DNA of 32,793 bases from Alphaproteobacteria bacterium (GTDB lineage: Bacteria > Pseudomonadota > Alphaproteobacteria > Sphingomonadales > Kordiimonadaceae): positions 1-32,793 of the forward strand of contig JAJFIT010000113.1 in NCBI GenBank assembly GCA_021774775.1, in the 5' to 3' direction. Every line of letters begins with the position of its first letter. Position 1 is the first letter of the stretch. The translations under genes were made by a program, and so were the position numbers. Of this stretch, positions 8,733 to 16,863 are shown in pieces. Below the pieces are notes generated by a model. That model did not search any database, was not told the DNA's origin, and was given only the letters and a program-made list of their open reading frames with translations.

Positions 8733-8859
8733 AATTAATAGAAATAAAATTTTGTCAGGTCCCGTGTATATAACCGGCTCATAACTTTGCCTCATTTGAA
8801 GAACATGGTATGGCGTAACCGCATACCCGGATAGTGTTTAGACCAAAACAGAGATACCA

Positions 8860-10818
8860 ATGGCCGACAAAGAAACGCCCAGCTTCAAAGACAAGAAGAA
8901 GCCATTGCTGCGCCGCCTGATATACGGCGGTGCTGTTGTCGGTGTATGGTCAACCATTTTGGGCGTGATTTTAATCGCGTACCTGTCACTTGACCTGCCT
9001 GACCTTGAAAACCTACCCGCTGCCGGGGCGGGCGATACCGCTGTTGTTGTTAAAGCAGTTAACGGCGCCACACTGGTGCGCCGGGGCCCCATATACGGTG
9101 ACTGGATTACCTTCAGCCAAACGCCTCGGGCGCTGGTTAATGCTTTTGTTTCGGTCGAGGACCGCAATTTCTTCAAACACGGCGGGGTCGATAGCAAAGG
9201 GCTGATGCGGGCCGTGTGGTCCAATGTGAAAGCAGGCGGTGTGCGCGCTGGCGGCAGCACTATCACCCAGCAACTGGCGAAAAACCTGTTTTTGTCCAGC
9301 GACCGAACCATCAAACGAAAAGCACAGGAGCTGTTGCTGGCGCTGTGGCTGGAACAAAAATTCACCAAAGAGCAAATTCTAACCCTGTATCTGAACCGGG
9401 TCTATTTTGGCGGCGGTGCCTACGGCATCGACGCAGCGGCACGCAAGTTTTACGGCCATTCGGCGGCTAACCTGTCGATTGCCGAGTCTGCCGTACTTGC
9501 CGGTCTTGTGAAGGCGCCCTCGCGGCTGGCACCGCACATTAACCCCAAAGGCGCATGGGAACGGGGTCAAATTGTCCTGTCCGCCATGGCGGCAAACAAT
9601 GTGCTGTCCAAGGCAGCGGCCGACAAAATCAGCGAGCAGCCACCGGCGGTAAAGCCCGCCGTCGCCGGGCGCAATATCCGCTATTTCACCGATTGGGTGG
9701 AGAGCGAAGCCAGACGCCTAGCGCCGGGTGCGCGCGGAAAATCCCTGCTGATCTTCACCACACTTGACCCCAGCGTCCAGCGCGCCGCCACCCTGGCTGT
9801 TGCGCGCGGCCTGAACGGCGAGGGGAAAACCCGGGGCGCGGCACAGGGCGCGCTGGTTGCCATTGACCATGACGGGGCAGTACGCGCAATGGTCGGCGGC
9901 AAGGATTACGGCGAAAGCCAATATAACCGCGCCACACAAGCGCGCCGCCAACCAGGCTCCGCCTTCAAGTTATTCACATACCTCGCAGCGCTGGAAGCCG
10001 GTATCAAGCCTGCGGACCGTTATGTGGACAAAGCCACGGTGGTCGGCAGCTGGGCACCCAAAAACTATAGCGGCAAGTTCAACGGCGAAATGAGCGTTCA
10101 GGAGGCCTTCGCCCGCTCGATCAATACAATCGCTGTTCAGGTGTCCGAACAAATTGGCCGCGACAAAGCGGCAGCTGTCGCCAAACGGCTGGGCATCACG
10201 TCGCACATCAGTATAGTGCCCAGTCTACCGCTTGGCACAGAGGAAGTGGGCTTACTTGAACTGACCAGCAGCTACGCAGCGGTTGCCAACGGTGGCCATT
10301 TAGCCGCCCCCTATAGCATCGTGGAAATTGCCACGCTGGAAGGCGAAGTGTTGTTTCGGCGCGCGCCCACGCCGCCCTATACGGTATTGCGCAGTGACAT
10401 TGTCAACGACATGTCCCGCATGTTGACCAGCGTGGTCAAATGGGGCTCAGGAAAAAGTGCGACCCTGGCCAGGCCAGCAGCGGGAAAATCAGGCACATCG
10501 CAGGACAACCGGGACGCTGTTTTCGCAGGCTTTACCAGCGACATGACTGCGACCGTTTGGGTGGGCAACGATGACGGCACACCAATGAAAAATGTCACCG
10601 GTGGCGGCCTGCCCGCACGCATATGGCGCGATTTCATGACCGAGGCACACGCCACCCTACCGGCGCGCCCATTGCTGGCTGACGCCGCTATATACAGTGC
10701 CGCCGCCACTGACAGGGCGCCCAGCCCACGGCAGATCATTGCCGAGCAAAAATCCACAGAGCCCGCAAAGAAAAAGAAGAAGAAAAGCCTGTTCAGCCGC
10801 CTGTTTGGCAAGGATTAA
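8860..10818 (+). CDS. Class A penicillin-binding protein (PBP1A family)
   Basis: Bifunctional peptidoglycan glycosyltransferase/transpeptidase of 652 residues, anchored in the inner membrane. A single membrane helix spans about 22-44 after a basic tail. The GT51 domain shows the catalytic E100 in EDRNFFKHGG, then GGSTITQQLAKN (131-142), the second glutamate E157 in RKAQELLLALWLEQ, and RVYFGGGAYGID. The transpeptidase domain has the serine motif S367-x2-K370, SIN at 420-422 and KSGT at 543-546, so both activities look intact. The C-terminus ends in a lysine-rich run. There is no large insert between the domains, so it is shorter than E. coli PBP1a. The ribosome site is weak. It diverges from TetR and is convergent with the metallopeptidase (18 bp gap). 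Confidence 0.95.
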   Translation: MADKETPSFKDKKKPLLRRLIYGGAVVGVWSTILGVILIAYLSLDLPDLENLPAAGAGDTAVVVKAVNGATLVRRGPIYGDWITFSQTPRALVNAFVSVEDRNFFKHGGVDSKGLMRAVWSNVKAGGVRAGGSTITQQLAKNLFLSSDRTIKRKAQELLLALWLEQKFTKEQILTLYLNRVYFGGGAYGIDAAARKFYGHSAANLSIAESAVLAGLVKAPSRLAPHINPKGAWERGQIVLSAMAANNVLSKAAADKISEQPPAVKPAVAGRNIRYFTDWVESEARRLAPGARGKSLLIFTTLDPSVQRAATLAVARGLNGEGKTRGAAQGALVAIDHDGAVRAMVGGKDYGESQYNRATQARRQPGSAFKLFTYLAALEAGIKPADRYVDKATVVGSWAPKNYSGKFNGEMSVQEAFARSINTIAVQVSEQIGRDKAAAVAKRLGITSHISIVPSLPLGTEEVGLLELTSSYAAVANGGHLAAPYSIVEIATLEGEVLFRRAPTPPYTVLRSDIVNDMSRMLTSVVKWGSGKSATLARPAAGKSGTSQDNRDAVFAGFTSDMTATVWVGNDDGTPMKNVTGGGLPARIWRDFMTEAHATLPARPLLADAAIYSAAATDRAPSPRQIIAEQKSTEPAKKKKKKSLFSRLFGKD

Positions 10819-10836
10819 AGTTAGACGGGATTGAAG

Positions 10837-11568
10837 CTAGCTGGGACTGAAGTTAAGCTGCATCAAACCCTGACCGTGGGCTTTCAGCCATTTTCGCTCA
10901 GTCCTATAGCCGGGAATGCAGCGCTCTACATGGTTCCAGAACTGCGCCGAATGATTCATCTCGAGCACATGGGCCACCTCGTGGGCGGCCACATAGCGCC
11001 GAACGCGGGGCTCGGCCATCACGAGCCGCCAGTTGAACCTGAGAGTACCGCTGCTGGAACAACTTCCCCAACGGCTTTTCATGTCGCCGATGCTGACCCG
11101 CTTGAAGGACACATCCAGCATTTCGGCGAAATAGGCAGCATCTTCGCCGAGCCGTTCCTTGGCCTGTGCCTTCAGCCAGCGCATCAGCCGGGCAGGCGCT
11201 TGGTCTGCTGGCCCGCCCACATGGATTTCGCCGTCAACCACCCTGACCCCGCGTGGTGGCTGGTCGCTGAAGCGTATAAAATAGGTTTGGCCGCAATAGG
11301 GTACTTCCGCACCGTCGGCTATAGGCGGTCGCGCACTGATTTTGGCGCGTTCGGTCAATAACCAGGCATTATTTTCATCGAGAAATTTCTGCAATTTACC
11401 CAGTGACACATGATTTGGTGCGGTAAGCTTGATCTCGCCTGACAGGCCATCCACCCGCAAAATCATCTTTTTTGCTTTGGCATTGCGGCGCAGCTTCACC
11501 GGGTGTTCAACGCCGGAAATAGTAGCAAACAAAGGCCTGGGGGCGACAAACAGTGTCATGTCGGCCAT
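10837..11568 (-). CDS. YgjP-type zinc metallopeptidase (DUF45/M48-like)
   Basis: Cytoplasmic putative metalloprotease of 243 residues. The zinc motif is H196-E197-x2-H200 (AHEVAHVLEMNHS) with a further His at 206, preceded by the family hallmark MKSRWGSCSSSGTLRFNWRL (163-182). The physiological substrate is unknown for the family in general. The start is uncertain: ATG at 11568 overlaps the upstream gene by 13 bp, while ATG at 11559 would give a 4-bp ATGA overlap with its stop codon. Neither has a clear ribosome site. Either way translation is probably coupled to the YcgN-like gene. Confidence 0.9.
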   Translation of the reverse strand: MADMTLFVAPRPLFATISGVEHPVKLRRNAKAKKMILRVDGLSGEIKLTAPNHVSLGKLQKFLDENNAWLLTERAKISARPPIADGAEVPYCGQTYFIRFSDQPPRGVRVVDGEIHVGGPADQAPARLMRWLKAQAKERLGEDAAYFAEMLDVSFKRVSIGDMKSRWGSCSSSGTLRFNWRLVMAEPRVRRYVAAHEVAHVLEMNHSAQFWNHVERCIPGYRTERKWLKAHGQGLMQLNFSPS

Positions 11569-11990
11569 TCAACAAGATGGTCTTCAAAATCACCGGCCAC
11601 GCGCTCGTCAACCACCCGGCCTTTCACCGAGGCACCGGCGGCGTGGATGGCATTGTCATCACCGGCAACCAACGGGTGCCACTGCGGCAGCTCTTTGCCT
11701 TCATAAAGCAGGCGGTAAGCACAGGTGCTGGGCATCCATGGCAGCTTGTCCAACAGATCGGCTGTCATAACAACGCAGTTGCCCACATAGCGTTGGCGGG
11801 TGATATACTTGCCGCACTTGATGGTCTCTGGGTCCAGAAACCGACAGGCAACATTGGTGTAATGTATCTCACCTGTTTCGTCGTCTTCCAACTTGTGCAG
11901 GCAGCATTTACCGCAGCCATCGCACAGCGATTCCCATTCCTGCCGGTTCATTTTTTCAAGTGGTTTTTCGCGCCAGAAGGCCATTTTCAA
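11556..11990 (-). CDS. YcgN/UPF0260 family cysteine-rich protein
   Basis: Protein of 144 residues with the UPF0260 signature: EWESLCDGCGKCCLHKLED near the N-terminus (four cysteines close together), TNVACRFLD, then STCAYRLLYEG and PQWHPLVAG. The cysteine clustering suggests a bound metal or Fe-S cluster (the YkgJ-like zinc/iron-chelating fold), but the function is not known. It lies 39 bp after the SCO1 stop and overlaps the metallopeptidase start, so SCO1, this gene and the peptidase form a probable operon. Confidence 0.92.
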   Translation of the reverse strand: MKMAFWREKPLEKMNRQEWESLCDGCGKCCLHKLEDDETGEIHYTNVACRFLDPETIKCGKYITRQRYVGNCVVMTADLLDKLPWMPSTCAYRLLYEGKELPQWHPLVAGDDNAIHAAGASVKGRVVDERVAGDFEDHLVEWPT

Positions 11991-12029
11991 TCCATTATGA
12001 CCGGGTCTTCAGATGCCGGTGAGACAGTG

Positions 12030-12638
12030 CTACTTTGCTTTCTCTAACACCGACGCCAAGCTCTGCGCAATATCATCCGGCTTGTCGCGGGACGAAAACA
12101 GCCGGACATAATTACCGTCCGGGCCCATAACAAAAATAACCGCTTGATGGTCCATCAGATAATCTGTCGTGCCGGGCTGCTCGCGTTTGGCGAAATAAAC
12201 CTTGTAGTTCCTGGCCACCGCAGTGATTTCTTCAAGGGTTCCGGTCAGGCCGAGCATTCGCGGATGGAAATCAGGCAAAAAACCAGCAAGCTCTTCAACG
12301 GTGTCCCGCTCGGGGTCAATGGAAATGAAAAGCGGCTGGATCGGCGTGGTGTCATAGCCCTGCTTTTCAAGGGAATAGAGCGCAACTGACAGTTTTTGCA
12401 AGTCAAGCGGGCACACGTCAGGGCAAAAGCTATAACCAAAATACACCAGCATATACTGGCCCAGAAAATCAGTGTCGGATATCTTCTCGCCAGTGTGCGC
12501 TGTCAATGTGAAGGGGCCGCCAGGTCCGCCGGTGCGCCCGGCAAGCGATGTGTCATTGTCTGCAAGATACAGGCGGCCCGCCAACAACCCTGCGGCCACA
12601 ATCACCACTATCCAAAGCCCCAATCGCACCATTTTCAT
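12030..12638 (-). CDS. SCO1/SenC family copper chaperone for cytochrome oxidase
   Basis: Membrane-anchored thioredoxin-fold protein of 202 residues that in known systems delivers copper to the CuA centre of cytochrome c oxidase. One N-terminal membrane helix (about 5-25) places the domain in the periplasm. The copper ligands are C72 and C76 in FCPDVCPLDL and H164 in MDHQAV; all three are present. The ATG at 12638 follows GGAGAG with a 5-nt spacer, so I prefer it to the longer frame opening at 12734. No oxidase gene lies in this window. RegB/RegA, the redox regulators with which senC clusters in Rhodobacter, begin about 1.8 kb away. Confidence 0.93.
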   Translation of the reverse strand: MKMVRLGLWIVVIVAAGLLAGRLYLADNDTSLAGRTGGPGGPFTLTAHTGEKISDTDFLGQYMLVYFGYSFCPDVCPLDLQKLSVALYSLEKQGYDTTPIQPLFISIDPERDTVEELAGFLPDFHPRMLGLTGTLEEITAVARNYKVYFAKREQPGTTDYLMDHQAVIFVMGPDGNYVRLFSSRDKPDDIAQSLASVLEKAK

Positions 12639-12814
12639 CACAGCTCTCCGAATTGTTACCCATCCATGAAATTTCTGAAGGGTTTCTTCTTGTGATCCTG
12701 TCATCCTTATAGAAATATAGACTGTCTTTGTCACGGCCCCTGCGGCAATTGGTGCCAGAGGTCGATATTTTTATTAGGGCGCGTCGTCGCGTGCCGGTAA
12801 CAAGTGGATTTCAA

Positions 12815-13381
12815 ATGTTGTTTTCAGTTCGTCTTGCAGGTTTAATGGCCTTGTTATTGACCGGGTTCGCCACTGCCTTGCCCGCTTCGGCGCAGAGCCC
12901 GCAATATGATCTGTTGAAGGCAGTCGACAAAGCTGACCTGATCAAAATCAACGAACTGCTGCGCAAGGGTGTATCTCCTGATACCCGCCGACGCAGCGAC
13001 CGCACCCCGGCAATGCTTATCGCGGCCCAAGCGGGTAACGCGGGGGTTGTTAAATTGCTGTTGGATCACGACGCAAACCCGAATATTTCCGACAATCGGG
13101 GTCAAACCCCCTTGATGGCTCGTTCGGTCGTTGGCGATATTGCCATGATTAAAATGCTTTTGACGTATGGGGCAGATCCTAACCGCGCCGACATAGGCCA
13201 GGAAACAGCGCTGATGAAAGCGGTTAGAGGCCGAAAATTCAAGGCGGCACAAGCCCTGATCGAAGCGGGAGCTGACCCTAATGTGCAGGACCTGACCGGC
13301 AAGACCGCGCTGGAGTATGCAAAAATAAGTCGTTCAAGGCGCTTTATTCGACTGCTTCAGGATGCGGGTGCCACTTACTAA
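12815..13381 (+). CDS. Exported ankyrin-repeat protein
   Basis: Protein of 188 residues with a signal peptide (MLFSVRLAGLMALLLTGFA, cleavage likely after AQS near 27-28), so the repeat domain should be periplasmic. About four ankyrin repeats follow, marked by RTPAMLIAAQAGNAGVVKLL, QTPLMARSVVGDIAMIKMLL and ETALMKAVRGRKFKAAQALI, each ending in a G/N-A-D/N-P-N turn. Periplasmic ankyrin proteins bind partner proteins; the partner here is unknown. An earlier TTG start at 12728 is possible but would put 29 residues before the signal peptide. It diverges from SCO1. Confidence 0.85.
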   Translation: MLFSVRLAGLMALLLTGFATALPASAQSPQYDLLKAVDKADLIKINELLRKGVSPDTRRRSDRTPAMLIAAQAGNAGVVKLLLDHDANPNISDNRGQTPLMARSVVGDIAMIKMLLTYGADPNRADIGQETALMKAVRGRKFKAAQALIEAGADPNVQDLTGKTALEYAKISRSRRFIRLLQDAGATY

Positions 13382-13547
13382 AATTACTGTTATGCCGGTT
13401 CATGTATAATTCTGGGCAATACGCGCAAAAAATGTATCCGAGTACCCCTAAAGCCAGCTCTTTCCAGGAGTATTTCCGATACAGGCCCTCATCCAAATTT
13501 ATCTCGATTATGCCGCACCGTGGATTGCCCTGTGGATAGGTGCCATC

Positions 13548-14417
13548 GTGCTGGATATGGCCTTTGGCGGACCCAGAGCCCTGGGTTTGGTTCCATCGCT
13601 GGACACTGTGATCACACGGTCGGTTCATTTTCTGCGATCAAGGCTGGAACGCCGAACAAGAAGCAGGCGTGCGCATTTTTGGCGCGGCGCGCTGGCGGCG
13701 ATTATACTTATCGCCAGTTTCGCGGCGATGGGGTACGGAATTGACCGGCTGGTATTTTTCCATCCGGCCCTAACGGCTGTAGCGGTATTTTTTGTCGCCA
13801 AATTCCTGTCCCTGAAAATAGCCTGGCAACAATTGCAAAAAGATCTGGCTGCTGCCAGCAACCATTCTGTGGCCGACCATGACCGGTGCCGCGAGCTTAC
13901 GCGCCGTTCCATCGACCTGTTTGCCAACAACCTTGTTCCCGCGATGGTCCTGTTCGTTGCTGGCGGCTTCACTGCCTTGCTGCCATTTGTCTGCCTGCAT
14001 GCCGCAGGCCTCGCCGCAGAAAGGGCCGAGGGCAAGTCCTTTTTCCTCCGTCCGTTTCAGCGCATGGGGTCTGTTGCGGCAATCCCGGGCGAGATGCTTG
14101 GCACCGGTCTGTTGGCAATTGCCCTTCTATTATGGCCCGCGGCAAATTGGAGCCGTGGCTGGTTGTCTGTGTTCCGTTTCAGCCGAGCGGTTAATCTGTG
14201 GCCAATAACAGTGGTGGCCTATGCTTTTAATTGGTCGATTGAACGCGACGGTAAAGGCCACACCGAATCGGGCAGAGACAAGTGGATTGGCCCAACCAAT
14301 GGTTCAGCACAACTGAAACCGGCGGACGTAAAAAATGCGCTAATTGTCACGCTAATTGCCTTTGGTGTATTAAATGCGTTGATGGGGTTGCTGTGGTTGG
14401 CGGCAACAATCGGATAA
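13548..14417 (+). CDS. Degenerate CobD/CbiB-like membrane protein
   Basis: Polytopic membrane protein with at least five hydrophobic helices that follows the CobD/CbiB (adenosylcobinamide-phosphate synthase) plan: LDMAFGGPRALG in the place of LDxxxGDP, then a long helix ending KFLSLKIAWQQLQKDL, then RSIDLFANNLVPAMVLFVAG in the place of ESLAENxxDGVVAP, and PGEMLGTGLLAIALLLWP. The acidic residues usual at these sites are mostly gone, and no other cobalamin gene is near, so cobinamide synthesis is doubtful. The start is unclear: GTG at 13548 (possible AGGTG site) cuts into the first membrane helix. The frame is open back to 13452, and an AGGAG at 13466-13470 sits 8 nt before an ATA codon at 13479. 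It ends 23 bp before RegB. Confidence 0.6.
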   Translation: MLDMAFGGPRALGLVPSLDTVITRSVHFLRSRLERRTRSRRAHFWRGALAAIILIASFAAMGYGIDRLVFFHPALTAVAVFFVAKFLSLKIAWQQLQKDLAAASNHSVADHDRCRELTRRSIDLFANNLVPAMVLFVAGGFTALLPFVCLHAAGLAAERAEGKSFFLRPFQRMGSVAAIPGEMLGTGLLAIALLLWPAANWSRGWLSVFRFSRAVNLWPITVVAYAFNWSIERDGKGHTESGRDKWIGPTNGSAQLKPADVKNALIVTLIAFGVLNALMGLLWLAATIG

Positions 14418-14440
14418 GTATGTAACCGGAAACGGGGTCT

Positions 14441-15805
14441 ATGGATAAATCAGAGACAGCAGGCGGCAACACGGCCAAACCAAGATTCGGTGACATTTAT
14501 CCGGATTTTGGCAGCGAGGGCGGCGTACGCTTGGGCACACTGGTGGCGATTCGCTGGATTGGGATAAGTGGTCAGCTATTTGCGCTGGGGTTGGTTGCCT
14601 TCGTCCTGCGTTTTGATGTCAACGCGGAGATCACGGTACCTATGATACTGGTATCCGCCCTGCTGAACCTGTGGTTTTCGCTACGTTCCGACAAAAACAA
14701 ACGCTTGCCAGACAGCCAGGCCAGAGCGCACTTGGCCTTCGATCTGGTGCATGTGGCGGCACTACTGTTTGCAACCGGCGGCCTGTCAAACCCCTTTTGC
14801 GTGCTGATGCTGGTGCCAACAACCGTATCTGCGACCATGCTGACACGGCAAAGCACCTACGGCTTGATAGCGCTATCGCTTGCGTTGGTGACCGCGCTTG
14901 CCTTCACGCCGTTCCCGCTGCCTTGGGACGGACAAGCGCCTGTGATTGAACCGCTGTTCCTGATCGCTATCTGGATCAGCTTGTGCTTCACCCTAGTGTT
15001 TCTGGCGATTTACATGGCCCGGGTCGGGCGGGAAAGTCGCATGCGCGCTCGGGCGCTGGTGGCCACGCAGTTTGCGCTGGAGCAAGAGCAAAAACTGGCT
15101 GCGCTTGGTGCCCTTGCCGCTGCCGCCGCACACGAACTGGGCACACCGATGGGCACCATCATGCTGGCAGCAAAGGACTTGTTGACCACATGGAAGGGCG
15201 ACAAAGACACCCGCGCCGACCTGGTACTGATTTTGGCGGAGGTCACCCGGTGCCGCAATATTCTGTCTGAGCTGCGCGAACACAAAAAAGCCGGAGTGGG
15301 TGAGCATTTCACCATGATGCCTGTGGCTGCTGTCCTACGGGAAGCGGCGGCTCCTCACGAGCAAAGAGGCATGGCGATCGAGTTTGCTATCGGGCCGTCA
15401 GCCAACTTTGAAATCGCGCGGACACCGGAAATTATTCATTCGGTCAGAAGCATTGTGGAAAATGCCGTCGGCTTCGCACGCAGCCGTGTGGCCGTGGCCG
15501 CTGATATGAGCGATGACGTTCTTATGGTTACCATCGACGATGACGGCCCCGGCTTCGACCCACAAATTATGCGCAGCCTGGGCGAACCTTATGTGACAAC
15601 CCGCACCCCGCACCCGGGCCGCGACGGCGGGCTGGGCCTTGGGCTGTTTATCGCAAAATCGCTGCTTGAGCGAATGGGGGCGTCGCTCTCTTTCGGAGCA
15701 ACCCCTAGCGGCGGAGCACGAACAAGTATATTGTTCCCACAAACCGGGTCCCTGACATCCGCACCAAATCCCTCTTCAACCGGCAAACGAGGCACCAATG
15801 TCTGA
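14441..15805 (+). CDS. regB: Redox sensor histidine kinase RegB/ActS/PrrB
   Basis: Inner-membrane histidine kinase of 454 residues for global redox control of respiration and carbon or nitrogen metabolism. Six hydrophobic segments fill about 30-195. The quinone-sensing motif GGLSNPF is at 113-119. The H-box is AAAAHELGTPMGTI with the phospho-acceptor H231. The redox-active cysteine known from Rhodobacter RegB corresponds to C271 in EVTRCRNIL. The ATP-binding region shows ENAVGFA, DDDGPGFDP and GGLGLGLFIAKSLLERMG. All sensing and catalytic residues that I can check are present. The last 8 bp overlap regA. The ortholog is called actS in rhizobia and prrB in R. sphaeroides. Confidence 0.95.
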   Translation: MDKSETAGGNTAKPRFGDIYPDFGSEGGVRLGTLVAIRWIGISGQLFALGLVAFVLRFDVNAEITVPMILVSALLNLWFSLRSDKNKRLPDSQARAHLAFDLVHVAALLFATGGLSNPFCVLMLVPTTVSATMLTRQSTYGLIALSLALVTALAFTPFPLPWDGQAPVIEPLFLIAIWISLCFTLVFLAIYMARVGRESRMRARALVATQFALEQEQKLAALGALAAAAAHELGTPMGTIMLAAKDLLTTWKGDKDTRADLVLILAEVTRCRNILSELREHKKAGVGEHFTMMPVAAVLREAAAPHEQRGMAIEFAIGPSANFEIARTPEIIHSVRSIVENAVGFARSRVAVAADMSDDVLMVTIDDDGPGFDPQIMRSLGEPYVTTRTPHPGRDGGLGLGLFIAKSLLERMGASLSFGATPSGGARTSILFPQTGSLTSAPNPSSTGKRGTNV

Positions 15806-16346
15806 AAAACCACAAATAAACCCGGAAGATATTCTCCTGATTGTCGAAGACGACCGCGCCTTCCGCCAACGGCTTTCCCTTAGCATGGAGCGCCAGGGAT
15901 TCACTGTCGTGGCCGCTGAAAGCATTGAAGAGGCGGGCCTGATGGCCGCAGACCACAAACCTCGCTATGCCATATTGGACATGAAGCTCAACGACGGCAA
16001 CGGCCTGGACCTTGTGCCGACACTGCGTCATCTGCGCGACGACGTTCGCATCATTATTTTAACCGGTTACGGCAACCTGGCCAGTGCCGTTGCTGCGGTC
16101 AAGGCAGGGGCTGTAGACTATTTGGCCAAGCCTGCCGACCCTGATGAAATCGTCAAGGCGCTGCTGGCCAGCGGAGGCGAAAAACCGGAGCCACCAGAAA
16201 ACCCCATGTCCGCAGACCGGGTGAAATGGGAACATATTCAGCGGGTATATGAACTGTGCGACCGCAATGTTTCCGAAACCGCGCGGCGGCTGAATATGCA
16301 CCGCCGAACCTTGCAGAGAATTTTGGCGAAACGGTCGCCGCTATAG
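15798..16346 (+). CDS. regA: Redox response regulator RegA/ActR/PrrA
   Basis: Cytoplasmic DNA-binding response regulator of 182 residues and partner of RegB. The receiver domain has the acidic pair E17/D18/D19 (IVEDD), phospho-acceptor D61 (LDMKLNDGNG), and K111 (LAKPAD). A Fis-type helix-turn-helix fills the C-terminus, with WEHIQRVYELCDRNVSETA and RRLNMHRRTLQRILAKR, which is nearly invariant in this family. The 8-bp overlap with regB indicates coupled translation. Known targets in relatives include oxidase, cytochrome and SenC genes; targets here cannot be seen. Confidence 0.96.
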   Translation: MSEKPQINPEDILLIVEDDRAFRQRLSLSMERQGFTVVAAESIEEAGLMAADHKPRYAILDMKLNDGNGLDLVPTLRHLRDDVRIIILTGYGNLASAVAAVKAGAVDYLAKPADPDEIVKALLASGGEKPEPPENPMSADRVKWEHIQRVYELCDRNVSETARRLNMHRRTLQRILAKRSPL

Positions 16347-16360
16347 CCAATCGGCCAGCG

Positions 16361-16394
16361 CAGAGGCCAGACCAGCACAGAGGCCAGATCAGCA
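16361..16394. repeat. Two tandem 17-bp direct repeats after regA
   Basis: Two adjacent copies (16361-16377 and 16378-16394) of CAGAGGCCAGAYCAGCA differ at a single base. They lie in the 72-bp gap between the regA stop and the convergent gene at 16419. No transposase or hairpin with a T-run is attached. This looks like a local slippage duplication. Confidence 0.7.
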
Positions 16395-16418
16395 CGGGGG
16401 AGCTTATGATCTGGTTGA

Positions 16419-16838
16419 TTAGCCCTTTAGCTGTCCGGCTAAATGCTGGGTGTAGGTGGCAAAGTCAGCATAGTCCTGTTCCAGATCGAACCATTCGATA
16501 AACCAGTCGTTCACGCCGATGACCGGATCAAGCGACCGCAATAAATCCGAATCATTTAGCCGCTTGTATACATCGCGCATGGAGGCGGTTAGGTCGGTCA
16601 AGGTGGCTTCGGCGGTAATGCCAACACAGTCAGCGTTGGGCAGCGCAAACAACCGGGCACCCTTGTTTTGCACCAACGACCGCAATGCAGACGCCAATTC
16701 GCGCCGGTAATAAGGCTCCCTCATATGGCGTTCCAGGCTTGAAAGTTTGACATGAAACGCACGGCGGCCAATCGTGTGGCGCCGCAGCCGATGCACATAA
16801 TCAAGCATATCTTCCATAACGTCCGGGGTTTTTTGCAT
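16419..16838 (-). CDS. Uncharacterised protein, possibly a degenerate GGDEF-fold domain
   Basis: Soluble protein of 139 residues without signal peptide or membrane helix. I do not recognise a named family. The order of blocks resembles a GGDEF domain with lost catalytic residues: RRAFHVKLSSLERH as the first strand, YYRRELASALRSLVQNKGAR as the helix before the active loop, and LFALPNADCVGITAEAT where RxGGDEFxxLL would stand, followed by a helix DLTASMRDVYKRL. The signature GGDEF is thus replaced by LPNAD. It begins 25 bp after the stop of the LapG-like protease and is probably in the same transcript. The GGDEF comparison is my inference from pattern only; a genuinely unrelated fold remains possible. 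Confidence 0.65.
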   Translation of the reverse strand: MQKTPDVMEDMLDYVHRLRRHTIGRRAFHVKLSSLERHMREPYYRRELASALRSLVQNKGARLFALPNADCVGITAEATLTDLTASMRDVYKRLNDSDLLRSLDPVIGVNDWFIEWFDLEQDYADFATYTQHLAGQLKG

Positions 16839-16863
16839 AAATCTAACCTACGCAGTCCGCTAC

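Noticed and set aside
13548-14417. A working cobalamin synthase CobD
   Set aside because: Conserved acidic positions are mostly replaced and no cobalamin genes are adjacent; only a CobD-like fold is supported.
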